Under the pieces are notes generated by a model. It searched no databases, was not told the origin of the DNA, and worked only from the letters and a program-made list of their open reading frames with translations. A DNA stretch of 49,682 bases from an uncultured Clostridia bacterium (GTDB lineage Bacteria; Bacillota; Clostridia; Oscillospirales; UBA644), in contig CALWNV010000005.1 of assembly GCA_944382895.1 (NCBI GenBank), forward strand, positions 1-49,682, read 5' to 3'. Positions 35,609 to 43,709 of this stretch are shown in pieces. A program made the position numbers and the translations under genes. Position 1 is the stretch's first letter. Each line of letters opens with the position of its first letter.

Positions 35609-36343
35609 TTATTTTATTTTCTCGTTCAGGTCTTTAAGTGAAAGCTCAACCATTTTCATCCCAAGTTCTGTAGATGCTTCATATGCGCTTTGGACAAACC
35701 ACGCGCCGCTTTCGGGAAGTCTCTCAAGTTTGACAGCGTCGGGATAAAGGGCTTTTAGAATCGAGCTTTCATATTTGCCGGCATGATCGTAACCTGTAGC
35801 GTTCTGAACTTCTTTAGACATACAGGAAAGAACTTTAATCATATTCAGAGGATCGGCACTGCTTCCGAGATTCTCATAATATGTTGAAAAGCTGTTTGAT
35901 CCCCACCAGCCTTTGCCCATTGTATTTTCCATATATTCCATCGTGAGTTTTTTAGCGGCTTTTGCACATGCGAGAGTCATAGGCATATAATTCTCTTGTT
36001 CAAATTGATGGTGTATCAGCATATAAATGTTTCTGAATCCGCCGTCTACCATGGATTTTAGAATATTGTATATGTATTGTTCGTAAACATCTACATCTAT
36101 GTTCACTGTTCCGTTTTCCGGACCGCCGACTGCGTATGAGGCAACTCCGTACCATACGGGGGGACATACCACGATTTCTTTGTTTTCTTCAAGTTTTTCA
36201 GCAAGACCTTTACATACGAAGGTATCGCAGCCGAGCGCACAGTGAGGGCCGTGCCATTCGATTGTGCCTATCGGAATAACGACTGGCAGATTTTTTTCTT
36301 TTGCGTACTGGACATCGGAGGTCATCATATATTCAAGTTTCAA
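35609..36343 (-). CDS. creatininase-family amidohydrolase
   Basis: A 244-residue creatininase-fold metal hydrolase; the family opens cyclic amides (creatinine) or removes formyl groups. First metal motif IGTIEWHGPHCALGCD gives Glu29, His31 and Asp40. The middle motif is IHHQFEQEN (His111/112, Glu115/117), where many relatives have NGHGGN; true creatininase carries GHYEN here, which is closer. The third block is YDHAGKYESSILKALYP (His187, Glu192), close to creatininase HGGVFETSLMLALYP. The start is TTG 36343 after GGAG. Last gene of the block, next to a creatinase-like gene. The substrate is unknown; creatinine itself is only one option. Confidence 0.82.
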   Translation of the reverse strand: MKLEYMMTSDVQYAKEKNLPVVIPIGTIEWHGPHCALGCDTFVCKGLAEKLEENKEIVVCPPVWYGVASYAVGGPENGTVNIDVDVYEQYIYNILKSMVDGGFRNIYMLIHHQFEQENYMPMTLACAKAAKKLTMEYMENTMGKGWWGSNSFSTYYENLGSSADPLNMIKVLSCMSKEVQNATGYDHAGKYESSILKALYPDAVKLERLPESGAWFVQSAYEASTELGMKMVELSLKDLNEKIK

Positions 36344-36356
36344 ATTATGTCACTCC

Positions 36357-37529
36357 TTAGAAGTCAAGTTCATGTATAACAGTGTCGATGGGAGCGCAAA
36401 GGCTTTCGAAACCTGTTTCAGTAATTACTATGCCTTTTTCCCAACGCAGACCGAAGGCGGGACCGGAACAGAATGTATCGATTTGAAACGTCATGTTAGG
36501 TTGCAGTTGGTAGTCGGATGTGCTTTCCATCCACGGCGCTTCAACTTCTATCATTCCGGTACCGTGACAAGGCCCGTAAACAAAATTGTCTTTATGACCG
36601 TTATCAACAAAGAATTTATAAAATCCTTTTGCAACATCTGAGGCGAGGATTCCCGCTTTAAGCTGCTTTTCAGTCCATTTATGAGCCTCTAAACAGAAGT
36701 CAACAAGTTCTCTTTTTTCCGGTGTAAATTTACCTACGCATACCGGGATCCCTATAGCAGGAGAATATCCGTCAATTTTCGCGGAGAGATTAAGCTGGAC
36801 AAGATCGCCTTTTTCAATTGTCCTGTAAGAAGAACGAGAAATCGCGTGCGATGTGCTTTTTTCGCTGAATACATACATAGGCAGACCTTCATATTCTGCG
36901 CCGTTTTCATAGATAGCTTTTTGTGCTACGCCTACCATTTGAAGTTCGGTCACCCCGGGGCGGAGCGCTTTCAAAACCTCATTTGTTGCAATTTCGGCAA
37001 TCCTGAAACCTTCTCTCATACAGGCAAGTTCGTTTTCGGTTTTTATTGAACGCAAAGAGACCATGATATTATCGGCGTTTACAATTTCAGCGTTGGGATA
37101 GCATTCTTTCAGCCCGTCCATCATAACTACGGTTGTTTCCATGTATCCGCCGATACCTATTCTTATTTTATCACCTTTTACTCCGAGGTCATTAAGAACG
37201 TCGTTGTATGTGTTTGTTTTGATTTCCGGGTATGCAGGGTTTGCTCCTTCTCTGTAATATAAACAAGGATATATTCTTTTTATCCGGCTTACGTCACCGG
37301 CAAAAATAACACTTTCCGGGCCAACCATAACCGCAGCGTTTCCGTTTGCAGCTATTGCAACTCCGGCTCTTTCGAACAATGGCCAAAATCCACAGAAATA
37401 ACGGGGATTTGCGTAGTCGCTTTCCGTACCGTTGACAATCAGGGCATCAAGATTCTGTTCGTTCATCATAGCGACTGCTTTTTTCAGCCTTTCGGCATAT
37501 TCACTATCGGGGATGCAAACTCTTTTCAT
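36357..37529 (-). CDS. creatinase-like M24 (pita-bread fold) protein
   Basis: 390 residues: a creatinase N-terminal domain (about 10-155) and a pita-bread domain (about 165-385). Metal aminopeptidases of this fold use two Asp, one His and two Glu. Here the first Asp is Asn (LNLSAKIDGY, Asn247), the second is not acidic (SPAIG), the first Glu is Asp (FQIDTF), and only CHGTG (His322) and RWEKGIV (Glu364) remain. The metal-free enzyme creatinase shows the same Asn and Ala changes. Its catalytic His appears to have a match in TSHAISRSSYRTIEKGD (His228). A creatinase-type C-N hydrolase is therefore likelier than a peptidase. AAGGAG precedes the ATG; the gene lies 13 bases before the creatininase-like gene. 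Confidence 0.8.
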   Translation of the reverse strand: MKRVCIPDSEYAERLKKAVAMMNEQNLDALIVNGTESDYANPRYFCGFWPLFERAGVAIAANGNAAVMVGPESVIFAGDVSRIKRIYPCLYYREGANPAYPEIKTNTYNDVLNDLGVKGDKIRIGIGGYMETTVVMMDGLKECYPNAEIVNADNIMVSLRSIKTENELACMREGFRIAEIATNEVLKALRPGVTELQMVGVAQKAIYENGAEYEGLPMYVFSEKSTSHAISRSSYRTIEKGDLVQLNLSAKIDGYSPAIGIPVCVGKFTPEKRELVDFCLEAHKWTEKQLKAGILASDVAKGFYKFFVDNGHKDNFVYGPCHGTGMIEVEAPWMESTSDYQLQPNMTFQIDTFCSGPAFGLRWEKGIVITETGFESLCAPIDTVIHELDF

Positions 37530-37546
37530 TTTGATATCTCCTTTTA

Positions 37547-38608
37547 TTATATTATTTTATTGATTTTTTGAATTGTTTCAACTGTTTGATCCGGTTCAAG
37601 AAGCCCAGCCTGAAAATCAAGAGAGATTCTTCCTTTAGGCTCGATATATTTGGCAAAACCTTTTTTCATGCAGTCTATGTATCCGTGATGTTCCGCCGTG
37701 GCGGGTAAAAGCATACCTAAGGCGTCTTCATCTTCGCCTCTTGATATCCAGCGTATCCCAAACGGAAGCTGATCGGGGTGGTGTGAGACCATGCATGCGT
37801 ATTTGTCGGGCAGAACCTGTAAACAATAACCTCTGCCATCTTCGTCTTTTTCATATTTTACGGTAAATACTATTTCAGGCTGATAATACTGTGAAGAGGA
37901 ATCTATTTTATTATGGATAAGTATATTGTTATCTAATCTTCCCATGTATTCTTCTAATTTCGGCATATTTTCCGGGATATCTTTATGCATAAAAATATTT
38001 TCTTTTTTTGCTGAGTATATCATTTCGGCTCCGTCAACGGGTTTGAAATTTATATGACACAGATAAAAATATTCAAGAGGATTACTTCTCAGATTTATAA
38101 TATCGTTATGTATGTGCAATATAGTGCCATTTTCATAGAGCCTGCAGTGAGGCCTGAAACTATAGCCGACTTCAAATCCGATTATAAAATCATACTCGCC
38201 GCTAAGTTCGGCGTATTTCCCGCATTCATCTTCACCCAGAGTTATATAAGCTTTTTCATATGCGGCATTAGGTAATTCGCCGTGTTGCAGATGAGTGTCT
38301 TCAGGAGACGGGTTGCCGATGGCTGTTAGTCCGCAGTGTATTAAAAATGCCCCGTATGTTTTGAGAAAATTATCGGAAAGTGTTGGTTCATCAAACATGG
38401 TTTTCATTGTAAGAGGATGCCCGCAAAATTCCGCGCGCCATACTTGTTGACCCTTGAACGGAAGTACGGTAATAAACCCTTTGGTATTTGTGATTTTAAG
38501 GGCTTCCGTTCCATTACTGAACTTAAAAGATATAATTTTTATACCGCCATGTTCTGCAAATACTTTTTCTTTTTCGGAAAAAAAACAACGCTGAAGAGTT
38601 ATTTTCAT
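37547..38608 (-). CDS. aldose 1-epimerase-like protein (DUF4432-type)
   Basis: 353 residues with the beta-supersandwich look of galactose-mutarotase-like proteins: GFITVLPFKGQQVWRAEFCGHPLTM early, GNPSPEDTHLQHGELPNAAYEKAY in the middle (a possible catalytic His), and LPFGIRWISRGEDEDALGMLLPATAEHHGY late. Members bind or epimerise sugars; DUF4432 proteins are largely uncharacterised. No signal peptide, so cytoplasmic. AAGGAG before ATG 38608. It lies between the beta-propeller gene and the creatinase-like gene, and supports a carbohydrate-linked role for the block. Confidence 0.7.
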   Translation of the reverse strand: MKITLQRCFFSEKEKVFAEHGGIKIISFKFSNGTEALKITNTKGFITVLPFKGQQVWRAEFCGHPLTMKTMFDEPTLSDNFLKTYGAFLIHCGLTAIGNPSPEDTHLQHGELPNAAYEKAYITLGEDECGKYAELSGEYDFIIGFEVGYSFRPHCRLYENGTILHIHNDIINLRSNPLEYFYLCHINFKPVDGAEMIYSAKKENIFMHKDIPENMPKLEEYMGRLDNNILIHNKIDSSSQYYQPEIVFTVKYEKDEDGRGYCLQVLPDKYACMVSHHPDQLPFGIRWISRGEDEDALGMLLPATAEHHGYIDCMKKGFAKYIEPKGRISLDFQAGLLEPDQTVETIQKINKII

Positions 38609-38664
38609 GTTTTCACTCCTTATTATAATGAAATTGATCCGCGTTTGTTATATTTATATTTTTT

Positions 38665-40098
38665 TCAGTCTTCAAAAATAAAAGAGTAAATGTCCGCATC
38701 GCTCATTGTAAATTCAAGTTTGATCGGCTTACCGTGCAGTTCCGCAAGACTTTTTTCAAATTTGACCTCGCGGTCAACTCTGTCACCAAATATCTCGTTG
38801 CTTTTAAATCCTTCAATCTCCTTACCGTTTTTATCAAGTATTTTTATAAAAATTTTTCCTATCGCTGATGTGGCAAAATTTATTTTTAACTTGCTTCCCT
38901 TGAATGTAAATGGTTTTGTTGTAAGAATTTGAGGCTTAAAGGTAGCATGATATGACACAAACCCATCGATCCGTACAGTGTAGCGGAAAAGTTTTGATGG
39001 CTGGCATGTCCATTTGCCTTCAAAACAATACATTGACAATTCATTATCTGAATCTTTCTCACCTGTAGATGTTTCTATCATACCGCAGGCAGGATAGCAG
39101 TTCCCATAGACCCAATTCCATCTTGTTTCTGGGCCTGGAGTAAGCCAAGCCTCGTCAAAACGATGAAAGTTATAACCGTCGCGTGTCGACATAAAGACGC
39201 AGTCTGTAAGAGTGATTCCGAGACGCGGATCTATTTTTGAACGCAGACGTCTTGATGCCGGGTTCGGCATATCGTCAAAATTCGGGAGCCATTCGGGTTT
39301 TTGTACATATCTTGTAGGAAAGCCTGTCCATATATGAGGGGCGCGGTAATAAGGAGTTACATTATTTGTATAGAGGGGATAATCGGCCGCTCCGTCCCCG
39401 AAACTTATTCTTACTGGATCAGTCCATTCTCTGAAGTCTTCAGAAGTAATAACGCGAATATCACGTATACTGTATTCATCTGTTTCTTCATTATCGTGAA
39501 AGTCTCTTATATAGCAGTAGTATTTATTTGTAAGAGAATCCCAGAATGCAACGTTTAGAGTATCAAAGTGTCCTTTTTTTGAGACGAGTCGAAATTTTTT
39601 CCAATGTAAAGCGTCTTTTGAAATAAAACTCCACAAAGTTCCGTCCGGCATTTCGGCGACGGCTTTATATTTTTTTGCAGGGGTGGATTTCGGATTTTCA
39701 TCCTTAAATGCGAAAAAGTCATTGCAGATACCGTCTTCACGGTCAAGAATAATATTATTGTTGGTATCACCGTCGTAATTCTTTATATGAAGATCGGGTC
39801 GTGTCCAGTGTATGCCGTCACGGCTTTCCGCGTAACATACTTTTATATCGCTGCCTGTATGTTCGGTTTTTGACGGATTCAACATTTTCCAACCGAGATA
39901 ATACATCCGGTAAAGATCCCCGTCTTTCATTATATTATAATAATCGCATCCGTCACCTTCCCAGTCCATTGTGAGATGAAGGACCAGCTCTTTTTTTGTG
40001 GGTTGGTGTAAAAACGGTGTTGCTGTCGTATTGTCGGTATCTATCATGTAATCGTCCCAGAAAAGTTCCCGGCGCCCGCCAATGTCGATAACGTTCAA
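38665..40098 (-). CDS. five-bladed beta-propeller protein, GH32/GH43-like
   Basis: A 477-residue protein without a signal peptide. The start DIGGRRELFWDDYMIDT and then FLHQP resemble a class of proteins common in Planctomycetes and Verrucomicrobia, often annotated as GH32/GH43-like or sialidase-like. Blade repeats of the type CYAESRDGIHWTRPDL, SFISKDALHWKKF, VITSEDFREWTDP and FMSTRDGYNFHR are seen. A C-terminal beta-sandwich (about 370-477, KPFTFKGSKLKINF, EIFGDRVDREVKF) follows. It is presumably a cytoplasmic glycosidase or sugar-binding enzyme. The start is TTG 40098 after GAGGG. It is 14 bases from the preceding lipoprotein gene. Confidence 0.7.
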   Translation of the reverse strand: MNVIDIGGRRELFWDDYMIDTDNTTATPFLHQPTKKELVLHLTMDWEGDGCDYYNIMKDGDLYRMYYLGWKMLNPSKTEHTGSDIKVCYAESRDGIHWTRPDLHIKNYDGDTNNNIILDREDGICNDFFAFKDENPKSTPAKKYKAVAEMPDGTLWSFISKDALHWKKFRLVSKKGHFDTLNVAFWDSLTNKYYCYIRDFHDNEETDEYSIRDIRVITSEDFREWTDPVRISFGDGAADYPLYTNNVTPYYRAPHIWTGFPTRYVQKPEWLPNFDDMPNPASRRLRSKIDPRLGITLTDCVFMSTRDGYNFHRFDEAWLTPGPETRWNWVYGNCYPACGMIETSTGEKDSDNELSMYCFEGKWTCQPSKLFRYTVRIDGFVSYHATFKPQILTTKPFTFKGSKLKINFATSAIGKIFIKILDKNGKEIEGFKSNEIFGDRVDREVKFEKSLAELHGKPIKLEFTMSDADIYSFIFED

Positions 40099-40112
40099 TT
40101 ATATCCCTCGCT

Positions 40113-41504
40113 TTATTTTCCGTTCAGATCTTTGCAGACATTTTCATTGATGTTTTCTTCTATCGCTTCCATTTGTTGACGTATTGAACCGCCGGAGGAG
40201 GCGATTGCGTTCGCGACTGCTTCCTGGAATGTGGTTACAACGGATGAGCCTATCATTTCTTTACTCCAGTCATAATGCATGTTCAATCCGTGTTCTTTAT
40301 ATATTTCGTAATCTTCCTGTGTGTTGAAAAAGTTTCTTGCCATGTATTCGTCATATCCGGTTTTACCGTATTTATCTGTAGGTTCAAAAAGAGCGTTTAC
40401 AACTGTTCCGACAACGCTTTCACGCTCTGGATCATCAGTGTGCTTAAGAATCGATATTCCTGTTTCATGATATCCGAAATATGATGTGTATGTCGTTCCG
40501 TATTCTACATCAGGTCCGTATGGGAAAGGAAGCCAACCTACTGTGGATATTGCAGAACTTATCGCGTTACTTGCCGGTACAAGTGCAAAAGTTGCGTTTC
40601 CTTTTTCAAAATCTTCCTGGAATGAATTCGGCGCTATGGCTCCATCCATAAGAGTAATAGTTCTGGCCCATTCCAATGCGTGAACGGCATTGTCTGTGGT
40701 ATAGCCGAAAACATATTCACCCTTGTTGTTTTTAATAATTACATCGCCTCCGTTTGCATATACGGCAATTGTCGGAAGACTGTTTACAAGGCTTATTCCG
40801 TATTTTGGGCGGTCAAGTTCCGGAGCCATTACGTCGGAAAGTAAGTCCTGGAACCCTGAAAATGTCCAAAGCCCGTTCTCTATCAGTTCGGCCGGTGTCA
40901 TGTCGACACCGTATGAATTATATAGATCGACATTATAAATAAATGCGCCGTTATATTTGTCCGTAAACGGAAAATACATTGAGCCTTGTACAGGAAACGC
41001 GTAAAGAGCTCCCTGATATGTTGTGGCTTCTTTCCTTTGTTCTGATCCCCATTTTTCTTCATCTGTGGCGTCAAGAGTTTTCAGTGTATAAAGATCAACG
41101 AGCATTTCAGATTTATAAAGATCCAAAAGGTCCGCGAATGGTGCGCACAAAATATCTGTTGGAGTTTGCCCTGTCGCGTATGACGCGGCGAATTCAGATG
41201 TGCTTGTGTATGTGTCGCTTATTCTTATGATTTTACAGTTCAATTCTTCTTCTATTTTCATGCAGTGATCAAACATAGCCTCGCCCTCAGCTGTGTCTAT
41301 ATACGGATTCCCTGCAGAAGAAGGGTCAGCGTCAGGATCATCGCGTGGGTCTTCGGCTATAAATGATCCTCTGAAATAAAATTCTTCGCCTTTAAGACCT
41401 TCGTCCTGATTCCCGGAAGAGCCGCCTGTGTTGTTATCGCAGGCGGAAAAAATCATAAATGTACATACAATGCAAACCATCAGCAAAACAATTTTCTTTT
41501 TCAT
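40113..41504 (-). CDS. extracellular solute-binding lipoprotein (family 1), copy A
   Basis: 463 residues. The lipoprotein signal peptide ends at lipobox FSAC (Cys22), followed by a Ser/Gly/Asn linker, then a periplasmic-binding-type fold: FYFRGSFIAEDPRD, ASEFAASYATGQTPTD, WTFSGFQDLLSDV, WLPFPYGPDVEYGTTYTSY. Such proteins hand sugars or oligosaccharides to ABC permeases. The ATG at 41504 follows GGAGG closely; an upstream ATG in the frame lacks a site. The neighbour at 41515 is a clear paralogue. No ABC permease or ATPase gene is found in the window. Confidence 0.88.
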   Translation of the reverse strand: MKKKIVLLMVCIVCTFMIFSACDNNTGGSSGNQDEGLKGEEFYFRGSFIAEDPRDDPDADPSSAGNPYIDTAEGEAMFDHCMKIEEELNCKIIRISDTYTSTSEFAASYATGQTPTDILCAPFADLLDLYKSEMLVDLYTLKTLDATDEEKWGSEQRKEATTYQGALYAFPVQGSMYFPFTDKYNGAFIYNVDLYNSYGVDMTPAELIENGLWTFSGFQDLLSDVMAPELDRPKYGISLVNSLPTIAVYANGGDVIIKNNKGEYVFGYTTDNAVHALEWARTITLMDGAIAPNSFQEDFEKGNATFALVPASNAISSAISTVGWLPFPYGPDVEYGTTYTSYFGYHETGISILKHTDDPERESVVGTVVNALFEPTDKYGKTGYDEYMARNFFNTQEDYEIYKEHGLNMHYDWSKEMIGSSVVTTFQEAVANAIASSGGSIRQQMEAIEENINENVCKDLNGK

Positions 41505-41514
41505 AATTCCTCCG

Positions 41515-42948
41515 TTATTTAACGTCATTCATAGTTTTATCAAGTTGAGCGTTTACTGCGTCTGCCACAGAGGCTATCACATTCGCGACAGATGAGGATC
41601 CTGACATTGCTCCGCTTATTTTTCCAAAAACTTCTGTGTAGAGCTCATCCGTAATTTCAAGCGAATAATTATATCTCATATTCGCCGCTTCGTCCAGATA
41701 CACTTTGAAGCTTGCCTCGTCTCCGTCGTTGAAATAATTGCGGAAAAGGTATTGATTGTATTTTTCTTTCCCAAAATACGGGGTTGGTTCAAATAATTCG
41801 TTGAAAACATATCCCGCATCCTGGACGCGCTGAGGATCTTCGTTACGAAGTAAAAAAGTAATACTGTCCCGGTATGTTTTATACGCGGTATGCGTTGTCC
41901 CGTATTCCGCGTCAGGTCCGTATGGGAAAGGCAACCAGCTGAAATTATCACAATTATATGTAAAATCACTGAAAACACGGTATCCGTTTGTTGTCATGAA
42001 AACTATTCTGTCTTCATAAAATTGATCCATACCCGCATCATCCGTTGGTGTAGTCGCAATGTCTGTCATGCTGTAAATCGATTTTGCCCATTCGAGAGCT
42101 CTTAAAGCGTTTGGCTGGGAATACCCGAAAACATAATCGCCTCGGTTGTTTTTTACAACAAGATCCCCTCCATTTGCGTATACGGCAAGTACTGGCAGAT
42201 CACCGTGAACAAAAGCCCATATTTTGTCGGTGGAATCGTTGGTGTACACTTTCGGTAAAAGTTCTTGAAACCCTGAAAATGTCCATTCGCCGTTTTCAAG
42301 CATTTCTTGGGGGGTGGAATCAAGGTTAAACGAGTTGTATGCATCATTATTCATAAGAAGGATCCCGTAATAACGGTGAGCATATGGGTAATAATCCGAG
42401 CCGATTGTGGGAAATCCGTAGAGAACGCCTTTGTAAGTTGTTGCCATCTGCCTGTCAGCGTTTCCCCATTTTTCATAATTCGTTTTATCGATAGCTTCTA
42501 TTTCATCAATAGGAACAACATATCCTGCAAGATATAGGTCCTGCGCAAAAACTATTTCTCCGTACATGAAATCGGTTGGGCTTTGTCCTGCTGCAAACGA
42601 CGCGGCAAACTCGCTTGCCGAAGACGTGGAAAGAGATTTTCTTATAATTTTGCAGTTAAGTTTTTGTTCTACTAAATCCACAGCTTCAAGCATTTTTTCT
42701 TCTTCGAGAGAAATTTCAGTCGTTGCCGCATTCTTTTTTGCTTCTTCCGCTTCTTCTTCGGTATAATCTCTCGGATTTGCCGGCATTATTGCGTTGCGAA
42801 AAATAAATTCCTGCCCTTCCATATCTCTATAGCCATCCCATGCCTGCCCTTCTATATGAAGTTCAGTTTCCTGCTTTGAACACGCAGAGAGAACAAAAAA
42901 GACAGTAAAAACTATCGCAAAAACAGCGAAAAAGCATTTTTTTGTCAT
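41515..42948 (-). CDS. extracellular solute-binding lipoprotein (family 1), copy B
   Basis: 477 residues, lipobox LSAC (Cys23), paralogous to the next gene along its whole length. Shared blocks are FIFRNAIMPANPRD, ASEFAASFAAGQSPTD, WTFSGFQELLPKV, AVYANGGDLVVKNN and WLPFPYGPDAEYGTTHTAY. Both copies differ in the loops that would line a ligand pocket, so they may bind different members of one ligand class. Strong GGAGGAG before the ATG. First gene of the six-gene minus block. Upstream lie two overlapping TATAAT-like -10 elements without a clear -35, as for an activator-dependent promoter. Confidence 0.88.
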   Translation of the reverse strand: MTKKCFFAVFAIVFTVFFVLSACSKQETELHIEGQAWDGYRDMEGQEFIFRNAIMPANPRDYTEEEAEEAKKNAATTEISLEEEKMLEAVDLVEQKLNCKIIRKSLSTSSASEFAASFAAGQSPTDFMYGEIVFAQDLYLAGYVVPIDEIEAIDKTNYEKWGNADRQMATTYKGVLYGFPTIGSDYYPYAHRYYGILLMNNDAYNSFNLDSTPQEMLENGEWTFSGFQELLPKVYTNDSTDKIWAFVHGDLPVLAVYANGGDLVVKNNRGDYVFGYSQPNALRALEWAKSIYSMTDIATTPTDDAGMDQFYEDRIVFMTTNGYRVFSDFTYNCDNFSWLPFPYGPDAEYGTTHTAYKTYRDSITFLLRNEDPQRVQDAGYVFNELFEPTPYFGKEKYNQYLFRNYFNDGDEASFKVYLDEAANMRYNYSLEITDELYTEVFGKISGAMSGSSSVANVIASVADAVNAQLDKTMNDVK

Positions 42949-42982
42949 AGAGCTCCTCCATAAGCATTTCTATATTTACATT

Positions 42983-42996
42983 ATTATAATATTATA
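42983..42996 (-). promoter_or_regulatory. tandem -10-like elements upstream of the accessory block
   Basis: Read on the minus strand, TATAAT occurs twice (42991-42996 and 42983-42988), 35-45 bases upstream of the lipoprotein start. No good -35 lies 16-18 bases upstream of either. The promoter may need an activator. Confidence 0.35.
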
Positions 42997-43049
42997 ATAT
43001 GGCAAAAGTTAGACAAAACCGAATTTCCTAAAAAATTTACATAAAGCTA

Positions 43050-43078
43050 TTGACAAAGAATAAAAAATATATTATAAT
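43050..43078 (+). promoter_or_regulatory. perfect consensus promoter of the tRNA operon
   Basis: TTGACA (43050-43055), 17 bases, TATAAT (43073-43078). Predicted start near 43085, about 24 bases before tRNA-Gly. Confidence 0.9.
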
Positions 43079-43108
43079 AATCCTCGACAAATGTTAAAGA
43101 TGTTTTTT

Positions 43109-43182
43109 GCGGGTGTAGCTCAATGGTAGAGCCCCAGCCTTCCAAGCTGGTTGCGTGGGTTCGATTCCCATCACCCGCTCCA
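43109..43182 (+). tRNA. tRNA-Gly (anticodon TCC)
   Basis: Cloverleaf with acceptor GCGGGTG / CACCCGC, D-arm GCTC...GAGC, anticodon loop CTTCCAA (anticodon TCC, reads GGA/GGG) and T-loop TTCGATT. CCA is encoded (43180-43182). First of three tRNAs. Confidence 0.97.
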
Positions 43183-43188
43183 AATTAT

Positions 43189-43265
43189 GCGCTTGTAGCT
43201 CAGGTGGATAGAGCAATTGCCTTCTAAGCAATGGGTCAGGGGTTCGAGTCCCTTCAAGCGCGCCA
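43189..43265 (+). tRNA. tRNA-Arg (anticodon TCT)
   Basis: Acceptor GCGCTTG / CAAGCGC, anticodon stem ATTGC / GCAAT with loop CTTCTAA (anticodon TCT, reads AGA/AGG), T-loop TTCGAGT and encoded CCA. Six bases after tRNA-Gly. Confidence 0.97.
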
Positions 43266-43318
43266 TAAGATTTCTGATATTATATGTAATTATTGATTTT
43301 TATGCGATAAAAATATTC

Positions 43319-43396
43319 GGTGGGTATAGCTTAGTTGGTTAAAGCGCTGGTTTGTGGCACCAGAGACCGTGGGTTCGAATCCCACTATCCACCCCA
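43319..43396 (+). tRNA. tRNA-His (anticodon GTG)
   Basis: Acceptor GTGGGTA / TATCCAC with an extra 5' G (G-1, 43319) opposite discriminator C, the histidine identity element. Anticodon loop TTGTGGC, anticodon GTG; encoded CCA. Last of the cluster, followed by a terminator. Confidence 0.96.
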
Positions 43397-43401
43397 GAAA
43401 T

Positions 43402-43438
43402 ACAGTCCGGACATGTTATTGCCGGGCTGTTTTTTTTA
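43402..43438 (+). terminator. terminator of the tRNA cluster
   Basis: Stem ACAGTCCGG / CCGGGCTGT (43402-43430, one U-G pair), followed by eight T. Confidence 0.9.
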
Positions 43439-43657
43439 TTCTGATAAAGAATTTTTGTTTATAATTTCAAGAAATACCGAATATACTTATAATGGAAATA
43501 TGCAACTGAAAAAAACAGCTGTGGTAGTAGGCAGAGATTTCACGGCAACAGGTATTCCAAAGTTTTTTATTTGTGTGCATATGTTTTTTACGGGCTATAC
43601 TGATAAATCCAGATACAAGATAAGCGGTGAACTTTTTTCGTAGTTTTTATTTTTATA
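43439..43657. other. intergenic region before galE, no gene recognised
   Basis: About 220 bases between the tRNA terminator and the galE promoter. A 47-codon frame from ATG 43500 exists, but it has no ribosome site and no recognisable product. I see no RNA structure here. Confidence 0.45.
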
Positions 43658-43686
43658 TTGACAATTGCTATTTTTTGGGATATAAT
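43658..43686 (+). promoter_or_regulatory. perfect consensus promoter of galE
   Basis: TTGACA (43658-43663), 17 bases, TATAAT (43681-43686). The transcript would start near 43693, about 17 bases before the ATG. Confidence 0.88.
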
Positions 43687-43709
43687 AACAAGCAACAGGG
43701 AGGGGTTTT

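Noticed and set aside
43335-43643. 102-codon plus-strand frame
   Set aside because: It runs through tRNA-His and its terminator, so it cannot be a normal mRNA gene.
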